The position numbers and the translations under genes were made by a program. The notes under the pieces were generated by a model that made no database searches, had not been told where the DNA came from, and saw nothing but the letters and a program-made list of their open reading frames with translations. From an uncultured Alphaproteobacteria bacterium (GTDB lineage Bacteria > Pseudomonadota > Alphaproteobacteria > Rhodobacterales > Rhodobacteraceae), in contig CACBAO010000004.1 of the NCBI GenBank assembly GCA_902537235.1, positions 1 to 64,000 on the forward strand: a DNA stretch of 64,000 bases. The letters are read 5' to 3'. This document shows, piece by piece, positions 1 through 8,360 of the stretch (the first letter of the stretch is position 1; the number at the start of each line of letters is the position of its first letter).

Positions 1-1842
1 AGTTTTCTTGAATTCTTCTTTAAACCTGTCGTCCTCGATATTATATAGGCTACCCATTACTATTTCTAAAGGTGAGATTTGTAACTTTTTCAAATCAAGA
101 TTTTGTAAATTCTCAATATATTGATTAGCTTTCTTTTTATTTCCTTGTTTAAAGCTAATAAAAGCAAGCATTGAGAAAGCAGCGGCCCTAGAATTAGCTG
201 TAAATTGATCAGCACTTGCCAATTCTATTGCTAGAGGAATAGCTTCGTCGTATTTTTGAAGTATCACGAGCGTATTTAAAAATGCTGTCTTGATCCACGA
301 CTCAGCATGTGGTGCTATAGCAATTGCCTTTCTATAATTGGGAAGTGCCTCTTTGTATTTTCCAACACCTGAAAGAATATTGCCAACAGACGCAAAAGCA
401 TGGGGACTGCTTTTGTTTAACTCTCCTGCTTTTATAGCTCTCTTTTCTGCCAAAGCTAAAGCATCTGCTCTCAGATCAAAAAGCTTCTCTGCATGGCCAA
501 ATTCGAAAAAAGCGGTTAATACGTGTGTCTCCGAAATATCCGGACCTAACTCTATAGACTTTAAAGCCAGTTCATAACCCTTAATAGCTTCTTTCTTGTT
601 TGTTACGGTATATAGCAGATGCCATCCTTTCAGCACTAGCGAAACTGGATTGTCAGGCTCATCACGCATTAGTTCATCGGCTAGCCTGCCAAGACTTTGA
701 ATGCTTTCAGGTGTTCCTTTAATAAGCTCTGACCTTGCCTTAAAGCTTTTACGCCAGCTCTCTACAGACTTAAAGTACTTCCTGTAATCCTGACCAAGTG
801 ATCCTACTATAAGCTTTATAGACAGCTTATTTAAAATTTCTTCACTAAGTGCGTCTTGCACTTTAAACAAATCTTGCAACTCAAAGTCATATTTTTCAGA
901 GTAGAGCGTATCATTTTTTACAAGATCATTTAGTTGAACATTTATGCGTGTTTTTTCACCTGCCACCTGAACGCTGCCGGATACGACATACTGCGTTTTG
1001 TAGCTTTCTAGTATTTCTTTATCAGAAAACTTATTTTTTGAAATAAAATCACTGGTATTTCGGGATTGAACTAAAAGTTGTTCATAATTAGAAAGAGTTG
1101 ATATCAGAGTATCAGTTATACCGGAGGCTATAAATTCATTATTTGAAGCAGAAAGATTTTTAAAGGGTAGCACTAGAATAGACGGCCTATCAGTTTTAGT
1201 GATTACAGTTCCGGGAGTTTCGCCGTTATTGATAATTTGATAGTAAGCAACACCAAAGAGCAAAAGAGATAAGGCGATCATACTGGCTATTTTAAGATTA
1301 TAGTTGTTTTTCTTTAAAGCTCTTTTTTGAGCTGGATCTAGTAAAATGTCAAAAGCATGAAAATTGTTTTTTTTGACCTGTTGAATACCCAGATCTTGGA
1401 TTTGTAAATCTAATTTACCTTCTATGTAATCGAAGATGCTTTTTGAAATGGTTATTCCATTAGGTTGTGCTAATTGCTCAAGGCGTGCTGCTACGTTGAC
1501 GCCATCGCCTAGAAGATTTTTCTTTTCTACTATCACATCTCCTGCATTGATCCCTATCCTAAAACAAAGAGCAGGTTTTATATTTTTTTCTTTTACAATA
1601 TTTTGGAAATCAATAGCACATTCTACAGCTTTTACTGCACTAGAGAACTCAGCCATAAAAGAATCTCCTCCCGTATTGAAAAGTCGCCCTCCATGTTTCT
1701 TAAAAGATTCTTTTAAAAACTTTTCATATTTCCTAAGACTTGTTACGGTTCCTGTCTCGTCTTTTTCCATATGCAAGCTATAGTCAACTACATCCGTTGC
1801 AAATATTACAGAAATTTTTCTATCTATTTTTTCTTCATTCAT
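1..1842 (-). CDS. Class III adenylate/guanylate cyclase with TPR-rich C-terminus (3' end off window)
   Basis: Membrane-anchored class III nucleotidyl cyclase making cAMP or cGMP. The minus-strand frame is open from an ATG at 1842 to the window edge (614 codons, no stop), so the gene is partial here. The N-terminus reads MNEEKIDRKISVIFATDVVDYS, with a metal-binding Asp in ATDVVDYS, a second in GGDSFMAEF, and the signature GDGVNVAARLE. A hydrophobic segment (about residues 190-208) follows, then a periplasmic or cytoplasmic region rich in helical TPR-like repeats. It is a close paralogue of the divergently transcribed gene at 2491 and the two share the 648-bp spacer. Class assignment is firm; whether the product is cAMP or cGMP cannot be read here. 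Confidence 0.9.
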   Translation of the reverse strand, partial: MNEEKIDRKISVIFATDVVDYSLHMEKDETGTVTSLRKYEKFLKESFKKHGGRLFNTGGDSFMAEFSSAVKAVECAIDFQNIVKEKNIKPALCFRIGINAGDVIVEKKNLLGDGVNVAARLEQLAQPNGITISKSIFDYIEGKLDLQIQDLGIQQVKKNNFHAFDILLDPAQKRALKKNNYNLKIASMIALSLLLFGVAYYQIINNGETPGTVITKTDRPSILVLPFKNLSASNNEFIASGITDTLISTLSNYEQLLVQSRNTSDFISKNKFSDKEILESYKTQYVVSGSVQVAGEKTRINVQLNDLVKNDTLYSEKYDFELQDLFKVQDALSEEILNKLSIKLIVGSLGQDYRKYFKSVESWRKSFKARSELIKGTPESIQSLGRLADELMRDEPDNPVSLVLKGWHLLYTVTNKKEAIKGYELALKSIELGPDISETHVLTAFFEFGHAEKLFDLRADALALAEKRAIKAGELNKSSPHAFASVGNILSGVGKYKEALPNYRKAIAIAPHAESWIKTAFLNTLVILQKYDEAIPLAIELASADQFTANSRAAAFSMLAFISFKQGNKKKANQYIENLQNLDLKKLQISPLEIVMGSLYNIEDDRFKEEFKKT

Positions 1843-2140
1843 TGAAGTTTTACAAAATTATGAAATCGAATTGAAGTTTGTCTTTTTATTAGAATAAAGC
1901 ATTCGAAATTAAAATTATAGCTATATTAGTTCACTAGATAAACTATAAGCATTAAAAGTAGAAAATGATTGAGAGTAATGGAATTATAAAAGCTCCATAA
2001 AAGAGCTAATTAAATAGCTCGAGACCTTGTAACTAACGTAGCTAAAAGGCTGCTAATCGGGAGTGATTTATAGATCTATAGAATAACGACAAATTTTCCT
2101 ACGCACGTTTTTAAATAACGACAAGATAACAACAAGAAAA

Positions 2141-2244
2141 GTGTGACACTATATGAATGTTTATGGCCAAGTATGACAATTTATGACCATCATACCTTTA
2201 TAAATTTAACACTTTGCGACACTTTATGACCAGGTATGACACTC
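2141..2244 (+). repeat. Imperfect TATGAC direct-repeat block next to tRNA remnant
   Basis: GACAATTTATGACCA (2175-2189) recurs as GACACTTTATGACCA (2218-2232), 14 of 15 identical. A longer 20-bp unit at 2162-2181 matches 2225-2244 at 16 of 20 positions. A further partial copy starts at 2145 (GACACTATATGA). The last copy runs into the tRNA fragment. Short spaced repeats beside a tRNA-derived core resemble arm-type integrase binding sites, which is inference. Confidence 0.6.
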
Positions 2245-2277
2245 TGGTCGTTGGTTCGATCCCAACCGCCGGAGCCA
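2242..2277 (+). other. 3' fragment of a tRNA gene (tRNA-Asn-like), candidate attachment-site remnant
   Basis: The sequence folds as a complete T-arm: stem GTTGG (2250-2254), loop TTCGATC, stem CCAAC (2262-2266). It is followed by an acceptor strand CGCCGGA, discriminator G and an encoded CCA (2275-2277). The preceding TGGTCG is the usual variable loop of bacterial tRNA-Asn, and G as discriminator fits Asn. No matching 5' acceptor (TCCGGCG), D-arm or anticodon arm lies upstream, so this is only the 3' end. tRNA 3' ends are common integration sites, and such a fragment is normally left at the distal end of an integrated element, which here would lie to the left. Confidence 0.75.
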
Positions 2278-2336
2278 CTTTTTATCATTAAAATCAATAA
2301 CTAAATTTTTTTAATGCCCAAAATAACGAGAAACTT

Positions 2337-2357
2337 TTTTGTGAAGTCTTCACAAAA
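2337..2357. promoter_or_regulatory. Perfect 21-bp palindrome upstream of the cyclase gene
   Basis: Arms TTTTGTGAAG (2337-2346) and CTTCACAAAA (2348-2357) are perfect inverted repeats around a single T. It lies 133 bp upstream of the cyclase start at 2491 and 60 bp past the tRNA remnant. The near-zero spacer suits a dimeric DNA-binding protein rather than an RNA hairpin. The regulator is unknown. Confidence 0.5.
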
Positions 2358-2490
2358 CCAAACAGGCGGTAAGAAATCGAATACCTCCGCTATTGCAGTT
2401 TGTCTTGGAAAAATGAGAATCTAGCGTCTAATTAGCACACTTAAATAAAACTTAGTTGTAAATTAGGTTCACTATCAATACTGTTAAGAC

Positions 2491-4338
2491 ATGAACACGG
2501 AAGTAGACCGTAAAATAGCTGTAATCCTTGTTGCTGATGTTGTTGGCTATTCCAAACATATGGAAAGAGATGAGAATGCGACACTCAAAGCTTATGCCGA
2601 ATGCGAGAAACTACTCAAAACATGTCTTAAGAAATATAAAGGCTCTATCTTTAATACAGCGGGTGACTCTGCTTTGGCTGAATTTCCAAGTGCAGTAAAT
2701 GCCGTTGAGTGTGGTGTTGCATTTCAGAATGACATTAAGAAAAGAAATGAATCGGACAAAACAGAGGTAAAGCTAGAATTCCGTATTGGTATTAATATGG
2801 GAGATGTTGTTAAGAAAGAGGGTAATCTCTTTGGCGATGGCGTAAATATTGCCGCACGACTAGAAGCATTAGCCCAACCAAATGGTATCTCCATATCTAA
2901 AAGTGTCTATGATCTGGTTGTTCCTAAGACCAAGATGACGTTTAATGATCTGGGCGTACAAAAGGTAAAGCAGAACGAGTTTCATGCTTTTGACATTCTT
3001 CTTGATCCTTCGCAAAAGAGAACATTGAAAACAAAGTCGAGCTCTATGCTCCCTATCCTAGGCGCTGTCGCTGTAGCTTTGGTTGTAATGGTAGGAGTGT
3101 TTTATTTTAGTAAATCTGAAGAAGTAACTACAAAAAAGGGAGTTATCTCTTCAAAACCACTCGTCTTTGTTTCAAGCATAGATAGTTCACGTTTATCCGA
3201 TGATGATAAAAAATATGTGGAGGGTATCACCGGAAACGTAATATCTTCGTTATCCAAGTCCAAGTCCATCAGGCTAGTTCCTACAAAAACAGTCCAAAGT
3301 TTTGAAAAAAATGAAATTAGTAGTGAACAACTATTCAAAACACACGGTATAAAATTCCTTGTTTCATCTTCCTTACAAATAGTTGATAGTGACGCGCGCG
3401 TTAATATCGAAATTTCCGATCTAGAAAAAAAACAAATAGTAATCTCATCTATTAAAGACCTCAAATTGACAAGCATTTTTGAATTTCAAGATAAATTTGG
3501 CGAAAGCATTTTGAGTGAATTTCTAGTTAATATTTTGAATCAAAAAGGTTTGTATGAGAGCTACTTTAGTTGGAGAGAAACACCAATCTCGACCCAGCAA
3601 TTAGTTCAATATGTTAATTTTCGTTCAGAAATGGGAAAATGGACAGAGGAAGGATTTGTCAATGCAAGTACCATTTTGTCAGAAATGAAAAAATGGCCTG
3701 GCCCCAGCAAACCAGAGGACTGGCTAGTACAAGATACTTGGTTGAATTTTTACGGAATGGCCAAGAAAAAAATCCCAATTAATCAGGACAACTTAAAAAA
3801 ACTCAAAAGAGAGCTTGATAAAACAATCGAGATCAAACCTAGTCCAGAAAATTACGCTAGTAGAGCATTCCTTAGCCTTGGAATGCAAATGATAAATTGT
3901 AAAGAAGCATTTCAAGACTTGGAATTAGCTCATAGAAAAGCAGGGAATGCGGATAGTTACGGTCATGCAAGTTTTGTGTATGGGAGGTGTGGCGATTCAA
4001 AAAAAGCTGCTGAAAATGCAAGAAATGCTTTTGACTTATTACAAGTAGACACCAATTGGCGTGCTACTACTCGTTTAGCTTTCAGGCTTTATGAAGATAA
4101 TCAAATAGAAGAAATGTATTCACTCTTAGAAAGAGTTACAGAAGCCGTTGATATACCAGTTTCAATACTAGCTTTGTTAGCTTACGACAAACTTAAAAAT
4201 GGAGATGAGGAAGCTGCTAAATATTATTTTTCAAAAGCTAAGGCAAATAGATACTCAAAAAATATACTGGCACAGGCAATTTATAATAAAGACATAAGAG
4301 ATGATGCCATTACAACTTTAGATTCTTTTAAATACTAA
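2491..4338 (+). CDS. Class III adenylate/guanylate cyclase with TM segment and TPR-like C-terminus
   Basis: Nucleotidyl cyclase forming a cyclic nucleotide second messenger. The cyclase domain spans about residues 8-165, with metal-binding Asp16 (VADVVGYS) and Asp59 (AGDSALAEF) and the catalytic signature GDGVNIAARLE (115-125, Asn119 and Arg123). One membrane segment follows at 186-207, then a roughly 400-residue sensor/helical-repeat region. The N-terminus MNTEVDRKIAVILVADVV parallels that of the divergent paralogue ending at 1842. After the TAA at 4336-4338 the next frame stays open for 19 codons reading TKTEALKTLKEFEQLSKS, so the original C-terminus may have been longer. No Shine-Dalgarno is evident. 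Confidence 0.93.
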   Translation: MNTEVDRKIAVILVADVVGYSKHMERDENATLKAYAECEKLLKTCLKKYKGSIFNTAGDSALAEFPSAVNAVECGVAFQNDIKKRNESDKTEVKLEFRIGINMGDVVKKEGNLFGDGVNIAARLEALAQPNGISISKSVYDLVVPKTKMTFNDLGVQKVKQNEFHAFDILLDPSQKRTLKTKSSSMLPILGAVAVALVVMVGVFYFSKSEEVTTKKGVISSKPLVFVSSIDSSRLSDDDKKYVEGITGNVISSLSKSKSIRLVPTKTVQSFEKNEISSEQLFKTHGIKFLVSSSLQIVDSDARVNIEISDLEKKQIVISSIKDLKLTSIFEFQDKFGESILSEFLVNILNQKGLYESYFSWRETPISTQQLVQYVNFRSEMGKWTEEGFVNASTILSEMKKWPGPSKPEDWLVQDTWLNFYGMAKKKIPINQDNLKKLKRELDKTIEIKPSPENYASRAFLSLGMQMINCKEAFQDLELAHRKAGNADSYGHASFVYGRCGDSKKAAENARNAFDLLQVDTNWRATTRLAFRLYEDNQIEEMYSLLERVTEAVDIPVSILALLAYDKLKNGDEEAAKYYFSKAKANRYSKNILAQAIYNKDIRDDAITTLDSFKY

Positions 4339-4418
4339 AACAGAGGCTTTGAAAACATTAAAAGAGTTTGAACAACTATCTAAAAGTTAATGTTTGTAGG
4401 CTCAGCAGATTATTATCT

Positions 4419-5504
4419 TTATAAACTTCGTCCCTCCTCAGAAAGTTTTTTATTTAGTAGCTTTCTTACCAATATACCAGCACCATCTGCTCCAAGAGTT
4501 ACCTCAAGATAGTTCATGCCGGTGGGATCATCCTGAATTTGCTTTTGCATTATTTCTAATAGGTGCTTATCTTCATCGAATGCAGCTGTAACGCTATTTT
4601 TTGTCTTATTAATAACGTCTTCAGTTAGTTGAGGCACGTCAAACGCTGCCCCCCAAAAATAATGTGTCTCTCCTTTTTTCCCGGGAGTAACTATATGGCA
4701 ACCGCGCATAATAAACTTTGATCTAGCTCCTTCTTCTGGATTAGGATCGGTCACATTCCAGTCAGAAAATGATATGGCCAAGGTAGGCATTCTACCTACT
4801 TGCTTTCTCAAAATTGGTTTATCCTCTGGCAGGCCCATTCCAGCACAAAACAAAGGGGAAAGGGGTGCTAAATCGAATTCTTGTTCATAACAGATTGTTT
4901 CACCATCCAAATAACTATCCGGCGCTGTTATCCAGTCATTTTGCTTGAAAGTATTCTTATGGAGAAAAGCAATATGTGTTAAATCCATGACATTTTCTCT
5001 TATTAAAACCCAATTTGCTTTTACATCATAGTAGCCGCCTAAAAAGGTCCAATCATTATCCGTTTGATAGCTAACATCTGGGGGCTCACAATCTATAGCG
5101 TCTTGACTACCCATCCAAATCCAAAGAAAAGCGCCGCGCTCCAAAACCTTGAATGAGGGTATTTGGGCAGTCTTTGGCATCATCTTTTGAGTTGGGGCTT
5201 TTGTACAATGACCTTCACTATTAAATTGCATACCATGATAAGGACAAATAATTTTATTTTCCTTAACATGTCCTTCAGATAAAGGTGCCCACCTATGTGG
5301 ACATCTATCATATAATGCTGCAGGAGTGCCGTCCTCCAAGCGATATAATACAACTGGGGTTTCGAGCAGCCAACGCGAAATCGGTTTTTCGTTTATCTCG
5401 TCCGAGCGTGCTGCAACCCACCACATATTTCTTGGATAGTTATCCTCCAGCATACCATTTGGTATTCTTTGTCCTATGAACTTTTGTTCGTTAGAGTCTT
5501 TCAA
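4419..5504 (-). CDS. Rieske non-heme iron oxygenase (VanA-type oxygenase component)
   Basis: Oxygenase component of a two-component Rieske mono/dioxygenase, 361 aa, similar in layout to vanillate O-demethylase VanA. Rieske 2Fe-2S ligands are Cys68-x-His70 and Cys87-x2-His90 (CPHRW ... CPYHGMQF). The mononuclear iron site is visible in VMDLTHIAFLHKNTF (Asp, His, His). The N-terminal NYPRNMWWVAARSDEI matches the VanA opening. The start is a TTG at 5502-5504; no better ATG precedes the conserved segment. No reductase partner is adjacent, so electrons must come from elsewhere. The substrate cannot be told: O- or N-demethylation of an aromatic or osmolyte-like compound is plausible. Confidence 0.88.
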   Translation of the reverse strand: MKDSNEQKFIGQRIPNGMLEDNYPRNMWWVAARSDEINEKPISRWLLETPVVLYRLEDGTPAALYDRCPHRWAPLSEGHVKENKIICPYHGMQFNSEGHCTKAPTQKMMPKTAQIPSFKVLERGAFLWIWMGSQDAIDCEPPDVSYQTDNDWTFLGGYYDVKANWVLIRENVMDLTHIAFLHKNTFKQNDWITAPDSYLDGETICYEQEFDLAPLSPLFCAGMGLPEDKPILRKQVGRMPTLAISFSDWNVTDPNPEEGARSKFIMRGCHIVTPGKKGETHYFWGAAFDVPQLTEDVINKTKNSVTAAFDEDKHLLEIMQKQIQDDPTGMNYLEVTLGADGAGILVRKLLNKKLSEEGRSL

Positions 5505-5734
5505 TATCTTATCCCAGTCTGAAAATTCTATTAAATAATACCACAGGAAAATAATTTTCTGAATTGGTTTTCTAAAAAAATTTTTTTAATAATCTTTGTT
5601 GGATATAATGAGTTTGATTAAGTAGATGGGAATTAGTGTAGCACAAACAAATATTTTAAAACTCAGAAATACAGCCCTGAGAAGCTTCTTATCTAGAAGG
5701 AAAAGTAGTCCAAAAGCGTGTAAAATAATTATTC
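5505..5734. other. Intergenic, no gene seen
   Basis: AT-rich 230-bp spacer between the NrtR-like gene's 3' end and the Rieske gene's start, both on the minus strand. It contains the short palindrome AGAAGCTTCT (5680-5689). No terminator with a T-run and no credible small gene was seen. Confidence 0.5.
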
Positions 5735-6418
5735 TTAATTATGTTCAACCAACGCTTCGAGATTTGGCTCATAAATTCGGGCAGGTCTGTGATTACCTTC
5801 TCTAAACTTATCCGTTGCTATAACCAACCCCTTACCGTCAGAATAATTTTTCAGCCATAAACGAAAATTCCTTTTGTTCTCAGGACTAAATTTTTGGTCC
5901 CCAAAAGCGGCAAATGTTTGTTGTAACTCAGTTAATGTAAAACCATCTTTATGGAAAGCAAAAGCTAGAGAAGGTTTTCTTTCTATTAATTGCTGTGAAT
6001 GTCTAATCCCATCAACACAAATTTTATTATGATCAAAACATAAGTCTGGCAAACTATCCACATTAAACCAATTAACATCAAAAACATCAGAGTTTGCCCT
6101 TATTCTTAACTTCCCCGAAGGATGTACCGCTAAATAGGCAACTGAGATTACTTGATGTCGAGAGTCTCTACTTGGATCACTATAATTTGCAAAATGACTA
6201 ATGTAAGGAACTCGAATTCCTGTCTCTTCGTATAATTCTCGTTGTGCGCATTGATCAAGATCTTCACCTTTTTCCAAAAAGCCTCCAGGTAATGCCCACC
6301 CATTCCCATGATCAAGACGTTTTACAAGCAATACAGATAATTTTTTTTTCTTCAAAGATAACAAAACAATGTCAGTAGCGACATAGGGGTGCCAATATTT
6401 GGAAACAAAACTGTGCAT
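5735..6418 (-). CDS. Nudix-domain transcriptional regulator, NrtR-like
   Basis: 227 aa with an N-terminal Nudix fold and a C-terminal winged helix, the arrangement of NrtR-type repressors that sense ADP-ribose or related nucleotides. The Nudix box is GGFLEKGEDLDQCAQRELYE followed by ETGI, with all catalytic Glu/Arg positions kept, so it may still hydrolyse its ligand. The C-terminal part (about 150-227, FTLTELQQTFAAFGDQKF ... FRLWLKNYSDG) fits the wHTH. A perfect palindrome sits 2 bp upstream of the ATG, suggesting autoregulation. No NAD-synthesis gene is nearby, so the regulon is unclear. A plain Nudix hydrolase is the alternative. Confidence 0.85.
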   Translation of the reverse strand: MHSFVSKYWHPYVATDIVLLSLKKKKLSVLLVKRLDHGNGWALPGGFLEKGEDLDQCAQRELYEETGIRVPYISHFANYSDPSRDSRHQVISVAYLAVHPSGKLRIRANSDVFDVNWFNVDSLPDLCFDHNKICVDGIRHSQQLIERKPSLAFAFHKDGFTLTELQQTFAAFGDQKFSPENKRNFRLWLKNYSDGKGLVIATDKFREGNHRPARIYEPNLEALVEHN

Positions 6419-6419
6419 G

Positions 6420-6440
6420 TTAGTATAAAATATATACTAA
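6420..6440. promoter_or_regulatory. Candidate NrtR-like operator
   Basis: Perfect inverted repeat TTAGTATA (6420-6427), spacer AAATA, TATACTAA (6433-6440). It ends 2 bp before the start codon of the Nudix regulator (ATG at 6416-6418 on the minus strand) and occupies the position a Shine-Dalgarno would normally hold. Autoregulation is inferred. Confidence 0.6.
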
Positions 6441-6522
6441 TATTTTCAAACACAAGAAATTTAAAATATTTTATGTATGTGTCAGCTGCATTTTTACTTC
6501 ACAAAATAAAAACTCTTAAACC

Positions 6523-7374
6523 TCAAGCCTCAAAAATGCCTAAAAACTTCTCATTTAAATCTTTAAAGTTATAAGAAAGCGATAATCTTTTTCTTATCAA
6601 CTTGAAGTCTTTAATCACTCCTGTTTCTTTGAATAATTTTAATGTTTCTACAGCTGCAATGCTTTTATATGTCTGATCACTTTTTCTCAACCTCAAAAAA
6701 ACATCATCAATTATAACAAGGCCGTTATTTTTGATTAACCGGCAAGAGTTATATAAATCTATCGGGAGGACCGGATAGCCATGAGCTCCATCAACCCAAA
6801 TCAAATCAAAAGTATTTTTTGACCAACTATCTAAAAAAATTGAGTTTAATTCAATAAAATTGATGTTTGAAAAATCTTGCAGAAATTGGTCTCTTTTCTG
6901 GGCAACTTCATCTGCAACATTGGCTCTGCCATATGTATTACGAAATTTTTCACTGTCTCTTGGCAGATCAATTGTGGTTACCTCTGCCTTTGGAAATAAA
7001 AGTGAAAGAATTGCGGCCGTCACTCCATTCGCAGTACCAATTTCGAGAATTTTTTTGTAATTTATTTTAGCATTCGCTATTGCCGCAAATAAAAGCCAAT
7101 GTTCCGAGTCTGACAAATTGTAATCTCTTCCAATAAGTCTGTTGAGCACAATGTTCAGCTTTTGTATTGATTGTTGTCGATTTAAAGAAAATAATGAAAA
7201 GTGTTCATCCTGCTTGGCGATAATATCTTTTTGCAACTCGATAGTTTTGGCATCCTTATTTTTTATTTTTTTTTCTAATATACTTAACGCACCTCTTAAA
7301 AGACTCTCTTGTTCGCTTAGCAAGTCTTTTTCTAATTTTGTGATCTCTTTGATTATCGAACGTATCTTTTCCAT
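6523..7374 (-). CDS. Class I SAM-dependent methyltransferase with N-terminal coiled coil
   Basis: 283 aa. The first 70 residues are highly charged and helical (KLEKDLLSEQESLLRGA ... IELQKDIIAKQDE), consistent with a coiled coil. A class I methyltransferase core follows: EIGTANGVTAAIL (motif I, SAM loop), VTTIDLPRD (acidic end of beta 2), LIWVDGAHGYPVLPIDL (catalytic and metal region of the Methyltransf_24 / small-molecule O-methyltransferase type) and GLVIIDDV. ATG start at 7372-7374. It may modify a glycan or small molecule; the substrate cannot be read. The neighbour upstream is a 2OG-oxygenase-like gene on the same strand. Confidence 0.8.
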   Translation of the reverse strand: MEKIRSIIKEITKLEKDLLSEQESLLRGALSILEKKIKNKDAKTIELQKDIIAKQDEHFSLFSLNRQQSIQKLNIVLNRLIGRDYNLSDSEHWLLFAAIANAKINYKKILEIGTANGVTAAILSLLFPKAEVTTIDLPRDSEKFRNTYGRANVADEVAQKRDQFLQDFSNINFIELNSIFLDSWSKNTFDLIWVDGAHGYPVLPIDLYNSCRLIKNNGLVIIDDVFLRLRKSDQTYKSIAAVETLKLFKETGVIKDFKLIRKRLSLSYNFKDLNEKFLGIFEA

Positions 7375-7454
7375 AGACGCACTTTAAAGAAAAAATGTTT
7401 CTGTTTAATTTTTATTTTTTCTTCAATATCTTTCCTTTTCATTAAATAAACAAC

Positions 7455-8246
7455 CTAGCCTGAACTGCTCTTTAATTTACCATACAGAGAATACTGCAAC
7501 AACTTTCGCTCTACAGTTTTATTCTGAACTTTTTCTACTCCATGAAATGAATTGTCCGATCTACAAAAAGAAAAAGCATTATTTTTTTTGAATTTAGCAC
7601 TATAAACCCTAATGAAGTTATCCCGTTCATGATGTCCTCCGGTGGAGCAAACAAATCCTCTTTCTTTGGGAATATAAACTGAAGTACCAAAAGATGATTG
7701 TGTGTTATCTTCTTTATCAGATTCAAAATAGATCAATACGACAATAACTTTTCCTGCGTTGTCAGTGTGAGGACCCAATGAGTAATTTGTTTTATCATGC
7801 AAGAGGTGAAGCCTGGGAGTATATCTAATTTCGGAGAAGAGCTCAGACAAATTATTTAACTTAAATCGCCGCATGAGATTATTTGCGTAAAGAGCAACTA
7901 GAGCTTGAATTACCTGCCCAGAACTAAGAATTTCTTTTAAACTTTTCCAAAATTCTATTCTCTGACATTTAATTTGATTGATTTCTTTACTGTCAGTTAA
8001 ACAAATTTGATATCTAAAATTAAAAGGATGTTCTTCATCAGCTTGATCAACCAAAGAGGTAGAATCAGACTCAAGGTTAGTTTTAAATTCATCTGATTGT
8101 GGCCAATTTTCCAAAATTTCTTCTAATAGCCTAACAGGTAAAAAATCATCTGTTTCTGAATGGGCAAATGGGTATCTACTAACGGATGAATTATATATTT
8201 TGTATGCGATTTCACTTTTAAGTGCGTCTAAATCATGACCAGTCAT
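7455..8246 (-). CDS. 2-oxoglutarate/Fe(II)-dependent oxygenase-like protein
   Basis: 263 aa. The double-stranded beta-helix iron triad is visible: PHTDNAGKVIVVLIYF supplies HxD, SFHGVEKV the distal His, and TVERKLLQYSLYG the Arg that would bind 2-oxoglutarate. The ATG at 8244-8246 has a good Shine-Dalgarno (GAGGAT, about 7 nt upstream). Similar proteins hydroxylate proteins, sugars or small metabolites. It sits immediately upstream of the coiled-coil methyltransferase on the same strand (80-bp gap), so the two may modify the same substrate; that is inference. Confidence 0.7.
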   Translation of the reverse strand: MTGHDLDALKSEIAYKIYNSSVSRYPFAHSETDDFLPVRLLEEILENWPQSDEFKTNLESDSTSLVDQADEEHPFNFRYQICLTDSKEINQIKCQRIEFWKSLKEILSSGQVIQALVALYANNLMRRFKLNNLSELFSEIRYTPRLHLLHDKTNYSLGPHTDNAGKVIVVLIYFESDKEDNTQSSFGTSVYIPKERGFVCSTGGHHERDNFIRVYSAKFKKNNAFSFCRSDNSFHGVEKVQNKTVERKLLQYSLYGKLKSSSG

Positions 8247-8360
8247 TATTTATATCCTCAGATTTATCTATGGAACATGAATAGCATAAATTGTTTTAAA
8301 AAATAAACCTAAATCAATTTAAGAGTAGAATATATCGAAGGGGTCATATACACATAAGGC

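Larger units (their letters stand above)
1843..2490. other. 648-bp intergenic region between divergent cyclase genes
   Basis: No convincing protein-coding gene. It holds two copies of AATAACGACAA (2082-2092 and 2114-2124), a block of imperfect TATGAC-type repeats (2141-2244), a 3' tRNA remnant (2242-2277) and a perfect palindrome (2337-2357). Both flanking cyclases start at its ends, so it must carry their promoters; none is strong enough to call. The mix of repeats and a tRNA 3' end looks like an integration scar. Confidence 0.7.

Noticed and set aside
1436..1783. Plus-strand 115-aa frame in the left cyclase gene
   Set aside because: Antisense shadow of the minus-strand cyclase, which has clear conserved motifs in its own frame.
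3102..3476. Minus-strand 124-aa frame
   Set aside because: Shadow of the cyclase at 2491.
5680..5689. AGAAGCTTCT palindrome as an operator
   Set aside because: Only 10 bp and in a long spacer with no nearby start; expected by chance at this composition.
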